Assembly (NCBI GenBank): GCA_947396885.1
Contig: OX377203.1
Location: 23,997,253-24,061,252, forward strand
Length of the DNA stretch: 64,000 nucleotides
From: Heligmosomoides polygyrus polygyrus
Taxonomy: Eukaryota; Nematoda; Chromadorea; Rhabditida; Heligmosomidae
Direction of reading: 5' to 3'
Of this stretch, positions 53,288 through 64,000 are shown piece after piece; the first letter of the stretch is position 1, and every line of letters starts with the position of its first letter. The translations under genes were made by a program, and so were the position numbers. The notes under the pieces are model-generated. The model ran no database searches, had not been told where the DNA came from, and saw only the letters and a list, made by a program, of their open reading frames with translations.

Positions 53288-56200
53288 TCATGCAACCAAC
53301 CGACGCTCATCACCTTCAGCATCGCCATAAGTCATTCGCTGAACTAATCTTCAATTCCCCATTACTTCAACGCGTAGTTAGTTACTGACGTCACGTTCAT
53401 CTGCGTCTACTAAACACGCGTAAAATTCTACACAGCCCACGAAGTGATCCTGAACTTGCAACGACTGCACTGATTTTTACCTGCTCTGCCACGGCAAGTT
53501 GCGCCATGTGGTAGTGCTGCTTCCTCAGCTGCGCCAGGCGCTTCCTCTCCATCACCAGTTGCTGTTCTAGTTCCAACATTCGAACCTGAACATGCACACA
53601 GTGGCTCTGTGGAAAAAAGGGAACAGAAGAGGCTATAGGAGCGCAGTCGTTGGAAGAAAATAGCATAGCGGTACCCAGTGGTACTCGTCGGTGCAGTTCA
53701 ACTAACCTGGGATTCCATCTCCTCCTTCTTCGCATCGTGAAGTGTCAAATGAGAGAAATCGAGGTTATCTGCAAAGCAGAATCCCAGTTACAGCAAAACA
53801 AAGAGGTCTTGGACGATGGATGCAGAGCAGTAGCTTACCTTTGTCGTTCAACGTGGTTTGTCCATTCTTCACGGCAGCCACCACCCGCGCTGTGCACTGG
53901 TTCACGTTTTTCGCCGTCGTGGATAGAGCCGACATCCTGGAATTTCACTTTCAAATGCTTTTCGCGGGAATGCAATTGCATAGCAGAAAATTTGCGTACT
54001 TTTCTGAATCTCTATCAGCCTTAACACGACTGGAAACAAAGAGTTGCGCTGTAGATGCAGCAATCTCTTGGGCGGCGACAATCAGTTGCTCGAACTTTCC
54101 TGAAAAGAACCGTCCCATCATTTCAACAAGCGGCTAAATGCATCAGCAGGTGCCACTGACCGTTCCTTGATACCACTGCATCTGCAGAGTCCACAAGAAC
54201 ACGTGCAGCTACACCAACAGCCTTTGCTGCCGATAGGAGTCCCTTAAGCGAACACCATCTCGTTCCGCTCCTTTAAACCGAAAACAACATGAAGTAAGGC
54301 TGATTTCTACCTCAGTCCACTGATGATTCTTCTTGTAGAATTCATGCGGTGAAGCGCCTCCTTTACCAGCTGCCACGATTTCCGACTGAAGTTCTCGCGA
54401 CGCAATCACCAAAGCCATTATTGCCGCCATCAACTGCTGACAGCATCCAAGGATCGCCTCGTTCACTTCCAGCCTGAACAACCGGTTTCATCTCGGTTAT
54501 GGAAAGCCCAAACAGGAACCTCTTTCTTACCTAATGCCTTCGGTGTTCACACGAGCTCTTTCTTGAATCCTTTCGATTTCTTCGACGGCTGCACGTATGG
54601 CCTCACCCATTCTTATCATCTCACTTTCCAGCTCAGCACCAACGATATTCTGAAAACAGAGTCTGTACGCGAGGATTGGAGCACTCTCTAAAACTATGTA
54701 GCAACACTTACAACTCGGGGTGGTGATAAAATGACAGCGCAGTTGCCAGGGCTAACTAATCGTGTAAGATGTAAGATAAAAAGAATAAAACACAGTGTGT
54801 ATTTGGCATACACAGTGACTTGAAGTGGCCAGCCACTAAACAATTTCACGAGGAGTGGATGTCGCGTTCGATCAAACAAGTCAGTGTTTGATATTTGCCA
54901 GACCGTCTCGTATCAATTTGCGGACCCCGGACGCAAGGTAGGCTTGGTTGCCATGGGCCAAAAGCGGACCAAGAAACGGAAATCGGTTGTATGTGATAGT
55001 GGGCACCTGTTCCGACTACGACTACGACTACGTCCATCCACGCAAACCAATGACCACTTCAACGTAGATTGGAATAATCGATCGACGGATCAATACCTAA
55101 CAGGTCGATATTTGGCTTTATGTGAGGATGTAGCGAATTTAATAAATACTTGACAAGCGTCGCAACAAGCAAAAGAAAATCGGTCAGCCAATAATATCGA
55201 TCAGAATAGACGGCGGTCCGGTGGACAGCGATACGCGTACGGTATGTAGTTAACAACTGCAGGTTTCCCCAAGCAACACCTATTGCAAGCCGTCGAGAAG
55301 TCTCAAGAGTAGACCTTAGCAGTACACGTGCTAATAAAACTTGCATTCTCAACTAAAATTCTAAATACTTCAATGGCTACCTTGTCCACGTCGGTCTGCA
55401 ATGGCATCGCATTCATCATATCCTGAAGCTTCTTCGTCTCCACCGCTAACTGATTGAAGTTCATGTTCGGAGAGTTGAACGCTTCTCGTGCGGTTTGCAG
55501 GACAACGTGACATTGCTCGTTCACCCCTGCAACGCCACCAAACCTTGATCGTAAGTGAATCTGTGCATATGTCGAACTCACCGTCGAAGTGCTGGATAGA
55601 GGCCGTGTATGCAGCCGCTGCGCAACCGATGATGGATTGAACGCAGGTGTGCGCGAGCACTATCAGATCCGTCACCACAACAGCGTCTTTTTCATCGAAT
55701 GAAGTAAGGAATGCAGTTAGCGCCGATCGGGCAAGGTCTGAAACAACCCATGCGTTGCATATGGAGATCCTGACCGGTAAGCATCCATTGCAGCAAAACA
55801 GTTGCGGAAAAAGACGAACGTGGCGGATACGAGATGGATGTAACGTTCGGTAGTTCCTCTTCACAGCGAAGCAGTATTGTTGACACCGCTGCACGGATCG
55901 CTTCTGAAAGAGCAGAGTAGAAAACACATAGCGAAGATTACCTTCGTACCAAAATGTTATCGATAGGCTTACTTCACCACAAAAATGAACCCTCTAAGAG
56001 AAACTCGAGGGAAGAAAGAGACATAACAGAGAGTTCGCAAATAAAATTCGACCCTAGAGAAAAGTCGACCATGTTTCTGCTGATAAGCAGACGATCAACT
56101 CGCTGTCGCCCGTCTTCAGCGATAAGCAATTCAGCACCCCTGCTTTGATGAACCGCTTCGGGCACACCAAGATAATGCAATCACTGTTCAACTCAGGGAT

Positions 56201-59200
56201 AAAAGCAACGGATAAAGATCTACGCTGACATATAACATGTAAACAGCTCCATATTTGAATGTCCAAAACCAAACTGACCATTCAGTTTCTTCTCGATTGC
56301 CGCCTTTTCGTCAACGAATCGATCTGAAGCACTGACCAGTTCCGACTTATGCGTAGCCTTGAGATGCTCCAGGTTCTAGAAAAATAAGGCAGTAAAAGTT
56401 GCCAGCTGTAGCTCAACAAATGTTTGACCAAGGCTGGGGAGAATAGGTTTTTGATGTATCCGGCGATGGAATGCGAAAGAAATCAATTCTCCTAATGAAT
56501 TCTCTTGTGACATCGTGCAGTCGCAGCTGTTATGCAAACTGAGCTCGCCTTCTAAACAGGCACTATGTCGTCGACTCGCTGTAAATTTATATAACAGGGA
56601 GAATCGGAAACGACGCTACTTCCCTGGTTACCTAAGATGAAATTGAACATGTCTTATTAACGGTTACGATAAGTCAGTTCAACTGTAACACAAAACTCTA
56701 AAATAAGATGGACCTGCGAAAAAAGTACCAGAATGCAGCTCATGATGGCAAATTAGCAGATGAAACCCCTGCTCAACGGTGCAAATTCTACCAGTGCATG
56801 CTATTGCCGTTTCTTGTTTTTTTTAATCTTGACTTTGATGAGCAAATCAATTACATGCTTCTCAAAGAACTATCAGGCAAGGTTATTGTTGCGCAGGTGT
56901 TCAAACTGCGCAACCGGAACTAAAAAAGCAGACTCCAGGTATCTCCGTTCTACACGATGCCTGAGTATTTTGCTAACATACCAATTCTCTCTTAAAAAAT
57001 ACTAATCTGAGCTCAAAGCACATTATGGCACAAGCACAATCGCAATTGCAATAGGGTAGAACCTATCTGTATGTTCACCCCTTTGAAATGTTAGAGCACT
57101 TCTCCCTAACTACTGTATAGTTTTCTAGATTTTTTTAGGGGGCGCAGGTAAAATATCTATTGAGTTTGGCGAATAGAATGTGCCGTGTGCTCTCCTAGTA
57201 CTGATTGATAGTGCAAATGTCATATAGTTATGTAGGCAAGGAATGCATGATTTCGGCGAATGATTGGCGAAACCTTTATTTTTCTTCCACTAAACGTTCT
57301 CAGTTGCTGCAGACAGAAATTATGTGCATTCTCATTGAGCTCAATTCTTGACCAAGAAGAAAGTTGCTCCACTGATGAAGTATCGGAGACTGTCATGTAA
57401 TACTCTACGAATGGTTAATTCTGAAAAAGCTCAGCACCAGTCAGAAGCATGATTATGGAGGTATGATCACAGGATTAAAGACAGGACTGAGCAATATGCA
57501 ACTGACCGGTCACCCCAGGAGTCATCTATGACATTTTAGTCCCAGGTGCAAGTGAAAATATTGCCCCGAATTGAAGTTTTGAAATAGTCAAACATAGTGC
57601 AGCCCTTGAATTCAAAAATTTGCACAAACAACATTGACACTACCAATGAGGTTCACATTACGATGTATTTCCGGTGTAAATGGCGCACCCTTAACGTCTG
57701 GCACACTAAAGAATTTGAACTTTTTTGCTTATCAATATAAAGGATAAATTAGCGCGTTAACCACCACATGTTTGGTATGCTGGGGTGCACAACACTTCTT
57801 TCTTCTACGGGCACTAGTTCGAATGCGTACTCGGTCCACCATCCGCCGATTCTTTGAAAATGCGACTAAGAGGGGATATGTGGATGAATGAATGATCATG
57901 ACGTTCAAATGAAATGCAACATCTTGCGAAAAAAGAATGCCGGCAAATGTAAAGCTCCAATCTTGACCGCGAGATAAGGTGAGTAGTCCAGCATCAATTT
58001 TTGGGTGTACCCTACCCTCACTGATTTGGTCTCAAAGTTTTATGAACATGCCTGTGTGTGATTTATATTGGCGCTCAAACTGAAGTTAAACACAAAAATC
58101 CGTAAAACATATTACTACGAAACTCCGTGAGAATGGTATTTCTAAGAACAGCAAGAAAAGGCGCACCAGATGAAAGCAAGTCGTGGCTTCTGCACAACTG
58201 ATTTTAATTCTTTCTTAGGCGACTAATTCTTGGCCTTCTGCTTATCAAGGTAAGGTGTTTCATTTCAAAAACTTCCAAAACCTTCGAATTCTACATTGTG
58301 AACTAGTTAGTCATGAATATCAATCGCCTTTCTCAACGAAACATCATCACAATGTCTAATCAGCACTATATCCTTAATGCGCAGCCGGCAAAGAAAACAG
58401 CTATGCGTCGAGAATTGACCTTAATGTAGTGAATGAGAAACGAGATGATCTAGACACCTGTCGCATTTCTTCCATGTCAATGTCGGCCTTCGCCAACTGC
58501 GACCGTAATTCGTCAACGGCTGCCGCACCACTCTCCGCCTTGGACGAAACAGCTGAGAAATTCTTCTCGTTTTCCTCCAGTTTTCGGCTCAAATTCGTCA
58601 GCTGAAAGCACTAATTATTCTCAAGGTTCCACTTTTTAAGAACCAGACTTAAAAACGCACCTCTTCCTCTTTGTCCATTCGAGCTTTTTCGCTGGCCTCG
58701 TACTCTCTTTGAAGATCACCCAGTTTTGTTAGCGCCTGAACAGAAAAACGTAACTCTATCGCTTGCACCCGCTATTTGTTCTACAGTCTCTCACCAAAAC
58801 ATGTTCATTTCGGAATTTCTCATACGCAGCCTTCATCTTGCCGAATCGTTGTTCCGCTAACCGCGCCTGCTCCTGAGCCTCCTGCACTCGGCTATCGTTG
58901 GTCTCCACACGCTGCGCATCCCTTGCAGCAAGATCGCCTTAGAAGTCAAGATACGGAAGGACTGATAAAGCACCTAATGTGAACTGCTTACGTCGCAAGC
59001 TCTCGGCCTCCTCGTGCGCCTCATCGGCCTCCCGACGAGCGTGCTCATACTCGCCTTGCATTTGAGCCAGTCTGTTCTCGTACTGCTCAATGCGTGACCG
59101 TGCCTCTGCAATGAGTCGCTCCTTGGCGAAGCGTTCGTCTTCCAAATCCCGTGTTAGCAGAAGGATCTGCTCGTCTCTGAAAGAAACGCGACGCTTGTAA

Positions 59201-62200
59201 CTTTGACATATGATATGATCATCTGCATCCAGCTTGTACCACCTCTACATCAAACTGGGCACTTTTCAAGACAAAATGGTAGTTGAAATTATAAAGGACG
59301 CATTCAAACCATAACGGACGCCTACCAAATCGAAGTACACACTCTAAGAAAGTCAAAACAAGTTTTCGGTTTGAAAAAACTACGACATTCTTCAAAAGTA
59401 TGTTACTCACCTTTTAGCAACAGGAATCGTTCAAATCATGGATAACAACAATTTTGTGATTCATAATAGGAGTCTGCGCTAAGCGCTTTTCTAACAGATA
59501 GAAGAATTCAGCTAACAATCACAACACCAGTTCTTTCGCTAGGTTACAGTTCAATCCAACGCGGATCTCAGAGGGCTTAAACTTTTGCCTCTCCGATTCA
59601 AAAGTAGTTGGATGAGGGGCTGCAGATTTCATCATGTTGCCCAGAATTCCCACTAATAAACTCGGACCTCTAACCTACAGGGAACGAGTGTCTGTTGTTC
59701 ATACCGAGTTAGACAAATGGAGGTATGATTTACTCCTGATGACGTTTCATTCACATGGTTGAGGGTTAACCATACTGTGTTGTTTTAACGTTGTTGTATG
59801 CTAAACTATTGTCCGCTCTGTTCATAGGATAAACAAACAACAAAAGCAAAATTCTGTTCATTTGCAGCCCCACTGTGGGGACAAGTTTGATTCTTGCAAC
59901 TGCTTCTTCAGTGCAGTTGATTAATGCGAAACTTCAGAGAGGACTTCGATGTCAACCAAATGATAGGGATAAGGATAAAGGACGGCGTTACTCAATCCCC
60001 TTTGGGATGCGCCACGTATTCTACTTCTACGGGATGTCGTGGAGGCGGTTTGAATGCGTATTTGGCCATACAATGACTTGCGGTGGCCAGCCGATGAACA
60101 AGTCAGCGCTTTATCCTTCCCAGACAAGTCTGGTACCAATTCACCAACCCCGGAGGGATGAAAGGCTTGGTTGGCCTGGGTGGGAATTCCGAACCAGAAA
60201 CCTGGCATCAGGTGCAGGCAACAGTCAGCGCCTCCTCCGACTGCGCCACACGCGCCCACCAAATGATAATCAAATAATAATGACTTCTAGACCACCACAA
60301 AGTGCGAACTACTCTCACAACACGACCAAAAATTGTTTCTGCCACACGCTTTAAAATAAGTACGAAGCCATTCATCTTACTGATGCAGGCGACAAATTTT
60401 TCGGAAGAAAATCTTTGGACATCCTACAATTCTACCTGTTAATTTTAAACAGGATGACGGCGTGATTCAGCTTCTCACTTTTCGCATCATTAACCTGAAG
60501 TTACGTCAAGTCATCTGCTCTTGTACTATTTCTCACTGCCTAGTAGTTTAAAAACCATTTTTCTACTACAAGTGAACAATACGAAGAAACAAAAATAATT
60601 TCCTATGGTTAGCCTCGTTCTATAAAATCGTCTAATCTTCGTTACCCTTATGGACACCTGCGCAATTTTGCATCCTTAAGCCATCCAGCATTTCCGTTAT
60701 GTTCAACACCAGCATTCTTTCCAACGCTTCCAGTGTCATCGATGCACGATGCTCACTACCTGTGTTCCTTAGGTTGTTACGTGCCCTATAGCCCTCCTCA
60801 ATACCTGTGTTCTTTAGGTTGTTACGTGCCCTACAGCCCTCAATCTAGCAGGCCATCTTTTGCCTTGCTCAAAGAGTCAAATCAAAATCAAAGCAAAAAT
60901 CCGCGCTATCGCAGTTGGGGGGGGGGGGGGAGCACTATAGCATGCCGCGGCGGGCAGGCGTGGCGAGTAGCTACATACAGCGAGTGTAAATGCAGTCTTA
61001 TCTCCTCTTTTCTATTACAGGAACATCTCTGTTGCTATGGCTTTGTTTGTTTGTTCTCTTTACTATCAGTGTGTCACTGTCTCTTTTTTCGTGTTAGTAA
61101 CACTTTTCGTAAGATGGCCATCCAATTACTATGGCCCTAAAAATCGATATTGTCGATCGGTAGTTGAATTCCCAAGCGATTCTACTCAATTACTTAAATG
61201 CCTATCCTACCGGACCTAAGCACTTCCTATTTTTCCGCTGCCACAGCGTTGTGGATTAGCAATGTGCTCCGGGATGCGTTGCAGTGACGAGACATTGTCA
61301 CACGTCATCAAAAGACAAATTCTTTTAAATAAAAGCGTGTTTTGCCAAAATCTTAAATCTGAAAGTATAATAAAGCAGGCCTTTCACGTGGCTATTATGC
61401 TTCCCATTGAAATTTTGGTACATTCAAGACAAATTACGAGGCGAAGACAACGTATTCACCAAGAAAGGATCACCAACCGTGGGTCATTGTTTCCTGACTG
61501 GTGCGGTTGTTCCACTTGCTGCTCATCCGTGCCCAAATCGAGCAACACCTCGTCAGCCGTGACAGACTGACCGTCTTCCGAACCTTCGGAGTGCAGGTAG
61601 GCGTGCGGTGTCTGGTAGCTGTCCAAATCCGATGCTTGAAGGAAGTTGGGAGCCGCCTGCAAGAGGACATTCTTCTGGTCTGCTTTGTGGTGGAAGAACG
61701 CGGAACCTCACCGATGGCAGGGTGGGTATTGAGACCAAGTACTTGAAGTACTGAAGATTACTCGATTCCTCGTAGAACTTTTTTGTGCGTCGAAAAATAT
61801 CCTGAAGATTACGAACTTAGGTGAGGTGGGTTAAAACTGATCAAGCGAAGTGCTAGTTACCCTGAATCTGGTTCGGTGTCCTTCAAGGGCATCTGGCGGT
61901 AATTGTCCATGAAGTTTGAAGATCATTTTCACAAGGTAGTCGTAGAATTTACTTGTGTCCACTATTACAAGGATCAGTGGCGCCAGCAAGCACTGACCCT
62001 GCGGGACGAGGGAACTCCAGCGGAGACATTCCATCGCATCGTACACTTGAAAACTCCCATTAATATCCGCTCTTGCATGGCGCAATACAACAGTGGTAGT
62101 AGACAAACTAACCATTCGACTGCAGGCACAGCAAATTATCCATTTGATCTAGCATATCAATAGTCATTTCGAAAGCGTTGTCCAGATCGCTTTCGAGAGT

Positions 62201-62546
62201 TTTGATTTGAGATTCAGTGAGCATGAGACCTCCCGGCATTACGGGGTACTGAAAAAAATCTCGAATAAAGCTGTCATAAAAAACCTAGAGAGCAAAGCCC
62301 ACCTTTTTATGGAATTCTAGTCTTTCTGCAAGCAGCCTGCTATACGTTTCATTACAAATTCCATAACCTGATGTATTGAGATGCTTCCAGAATTGTCCTA
62401 GCTGCTTTATCCGTGATATAAACCTGAAAATTGAGCTACAAGGTCCTGTGAGACTGGGCAAGCCTGTAAACGAGAGCATACCTGTGAGATTCTTCGGGTA
62501 CTTTTCTATGGCCATCTCGAATCAGTTTATGCAGAAGATGGCAAAA
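53288..62546 (-). CDS. hipr-1: HIP1/HIP1R-family endocytic adaptor (ANTH, coiled coil, I/LWEQ), 23 exons, N-terminus missing
   Basis: Exons: 62482-62546, 62303-62423, 62113-62248, 61861-62045, 61712-61801, 61474-61656, 60436-60494, 58992-59176, 58795-58937, 58661-58735, 58458-58601, 56279-56375, 55775-55903, 55582-55737, 55381-55526, 54531-54649, 54311-54473, 54161-54242, 54000-54099, 53839-53936, 53707-53768, 53481-53585, 53288-53338. They total 2694 nt in one frame (897 codons and stop). Residues 1-250 are the C-terminal two thirds of the ANTH domain ('FCHLLHKLIRDGH', 'GQCLLAPLILVI', 'KFYDYLVKMIFKLH', 'SSNLQYFKYL'). Next is the clathrin-box-like 'LLDLGTDE', then a coiled coil from 60494 to 56279, then the I/LWEQ/THATCH actin-binding domain ('LEVNEAILGCCQQLMAA', 'LLSAAKAVGVAA', 'IAASTAQLFVSSRVKAD', 'QVRMLELEQQL'). 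The family links clathrin, PI(4,5)P2 and actin during endocytosis. About 75 N-terminal residues should lie right of 62546. Exon 7 and the last exon are supported mainly by phase and splice sites. Confidence 0.95.
54790..55030 (-). mobile_element. tRNA-derived SINE (family A), heavily diverged copy in a hipr-1 intron
   Basis: Family words survive in order on the plus strand: GTATTTGGCATACACAGTGACTTG, GTGGCCAGCCACTAAACAA, CGGACCCCGGACGCAAGGTAGGCTTGGTTGCC. It sits in the intron between exons 55381-55526 and 54531-54649 and is oriented with the gene. Confidence 0.55.
56376..58457 (-). other. Large hipr-1 intron (about 2.1 kb)
   Basis: The flanking exons both meet in phase 0, so no missing exon is required. 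The interior carries no recognisable exon, RNA gene or complete repeat. It separates the coiled-coil exons from the C-terminal part. Confidence 0.6.
59967..60258 (-). mobile_element. tRNA-derived SINE (family A), near full-length copy in a hipr-1 intron
   Basis: On the minus strand it runs from GCGTGTGGCGCAGTCGG (A box with one change) through GGTTTCTGGTTCGG to GGGATTGAGTAACGCCGTCC and a TCCTTATCCCTATCA tail. It is very close to the copy at 40072-40372. It lies in the intron between hipr-1 exons 60436-60494 and 58992-59176, in the sense orientation. Confidence 0.85.
60902..60932 (+). repeat. G-run in hipr-1 intron
   Basis: A run of fourteen G on the plus strand (C-run in the transcript), one of several long homopolymer G/C runs in the window. 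Confidence 0.8.
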
Positions 62547-64000
62547 CTGAAAGGAAGAAAGAAAATAAACGAATACGGAACGGCACCGATGGGATGGCAC
62601 CAAACTAGTTAGCTTCTTAAACTGTTGAACATACAGCTTTCGCAGCAGCGTCGTGGAATTTGTCTTAGTAGGGGGATGGGCGAAGCGTATTGAACACATG
62701 CTGAGCGGTATACCCCGTATAGAAAAATGGAAAAGCCGTCCTCTCTTAGGGCAGTTCAATGTGTTGCCTTTGTGCAGTAGTTTACTTAGACAGAATTGGC
62801 TCATTGCTTCCCTGCCACGTTGGCTTGGAATGATGAGACGATTTCGTCGTTCTCAAAGGCCTGGAAGAAGACGGAAACCTTAGGTCAAGCACTCACCTCG
62901 ACAAAGACATGCGTCTGTAATTCAGCCAGTTTCAATGTTTCGCACGAAAATCGAAGGAATATCACTGGCGCAAGCCGAACTCACCGTTGTTCCAGCAGCA
63001 CTGAGAGGAAGCTCGTACACTATCACTACTAACTGAGACCGATCAAGTGGGAAATAGAGGTCTTAGCGACGACACAACGGGTGGACGGTGAAAGTGAAGC
63101 CGAGTAACAGGAATCGCCCTTTGGGTCTCAATTGTTCAGTGGTTATCGTATGGCCGAGCTTTCGCTCACCGCAGGTGGGACAACTGTGAGCTCTGTTGCC
63201 TTCAGTGAGATTCCCACTGTCACTGGTTGGAATCCATTGAAACTACATAATTTCGAAATGCAGGTCTTTTCAGAGATTGGTGCCTAATCTCAATTCTCGT
63301 TCTTTCGGATCGACGAAGCTATCGAACTGCCAAGTCGAAATAAAGTTGTTCCGCCGCATCAACAAGGGTAAGAGAAATATTAGGCCAATTTTGGTAATAT
63401 GTTCAGGTCTTTTGATAGTCAGAAATGGTTTATTTTGAAACGGCTTGGCTCCAGTCGACCAGGCAGCCTCGGGGAGGGCTACGGGAGCAGTGGCATTGTA
63501 TAAAGTTCAGCGATCGCTCTAGACTCGAAAACACTCGCGAATTTTAGATTTTAGAAGTATGTATTAAAGAAAATGTGCTACTGGAGCTAGAGCCACCGCA
63601 AATTACCCGAAAAAAAACTAGTAACTAGTTTGCTGTGTTTTTTACTCCTGTGCCAACCAGGTTGGTAGACGAACCTTATTATAGGCCTGACGTTTTGAGC
63701 GTCTCGTCGTCTTCAGAGGCACGACTTTCCATCACTGAGTGTAGCACTGTGAAATTTTTCTTCAGAGAAACGTGTGGTGAATATATTCTAGTACTATCAC
63801 GGCGTTAAAATCAGGTGCGGCTATTAGTCACGCCAAAGATCAAAGCATTGCTTTTTATTACCCGAGGACGTGTAGGAAATTGTGACAGCAAACAAAGGCT
63901 AAAATTGCTACAGTCCTGATCACCTAAGCAACTAAGGCATCATATTCGTCCTGGTCGGATACTTGGCCGAATGGGAAAAATCTATCCTAGTCGAAGGCTG
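62547..64000. other. Upstream part of hipr-1; N-terminal exons not identified
   Basis: The exon before 62546 must end in phase 0 and encode the start of the ANTH domain (the part ending '..CWK' in relatives). No such exon was recognised. At 62838-62905 and 62976-63030 short minus-strand frames with good splice sites ('AFENDEIVSSFQ', 'VYELPLSAAGTT') are seen but do not match the ANTH N-terminus. At 63640-63720 CCAACCAGGTTGGTAGACGAAC and GTCTCGTCGTCTTCAGAGGCACG look like a dispersed repeat. Confidence 0.45.

Noticed and set aside
62838..63030. N-terminal exons of the HIP1-family gene
   Set aside because: Good splice sites are present, but the encoded pieces do not match the start of ANTH domains and the phase to the 62546 exon could not be made consistent.
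1..64000. CRISPR array, bacterial operons or phage genes
   Set aside because: Spliced eukaryotic genes and retroelements throughout; tandem arrays lack the repeat-spacer pattern.

Overview
This is a nuclear genome fragment from a nematode, most likely a clade V strongylid (hookworm-like). The evidence is many small exons with GT-AG introns, several introns of only 50-70 bp, animal-type multi-exon genes, and a dense load of Penelope-like, RTE-like, mariner, hAT and tRNA-derived SINE sequences. The placement to group is inference; no species marker is present.

Host genes that can be read with confidence are all on the minus strand in the right half. (1) An intact nine-exon OSGEP/Kae1 gene (34726-37458, 338 aa) encodes the catalytic subunit of the KEOPS tRNA t6A complex. 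Just upstream of it on the same strand are a short chain of exons for an unrecognised membrane protein (37703-38035) and an exon of a LYR-motif mitochondrial protein (38440-38580); the spacing resembles a nematode operon. (2) A six-exon PIP4P/TMEM55-type phosphatidylinositol-4,5-bisphosphate 4-phosphatase (41798-47076, 241 aa) has all its zinc-ribbon cysteines, a C-X5-R motif and two membrane segments. (3) A 23-exon HIP1/HIP1R-type endocytic adaptor (53288-62546) runs from mid-ANTH domain through a clathrin-box-like motif and coiled coil to the I/LWEQ (THATCH) actin-binding domain; it lacks only the N-terminal part. Two exons at 21409-21726 (minus) end a further, unrecognised membrane-protein gene.

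The left half (1-34 kb) holds almost no host coding sequence. It is a mosaic of decayed Penelope-like elements with GIY-YIG endonuclease (1-381, 9290-10560, 30985-31250), RTE-like LINE pieces (29585-30250, 30500-30830, 33480-34550), CR1/jockey-like LINE 3' ends (16060-16510, 20119-20740), large foldback structures (13085-17607 and 18780-21245), a non-autonomous hAT element with a perfect 8-bp target duplication (24225-26310), Tourist-like palindromic MITEs and minisatellites. Mobile DNA also invades the host genes: a Tourist-like MITE lies in PIP4P intron 2, a hairpin in OSGEP intron 5, and tRNA-SINE copies in two introns of the HIP1 gene.

I found no defence, secondary-metabolite or other multi-gene system here that would count as a new biological system. 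The most unusual items are the nearly perfect ~1-kb TA-flanked palindrome at 48563-49578, the two multi-kilobase foldbacks, the hAT element with its long A/T-rich subterminal arrays, the same ~21-bp minisatellite present at three separate loci, and the operon-like LYR / membrane protein / OSGEP cluster.
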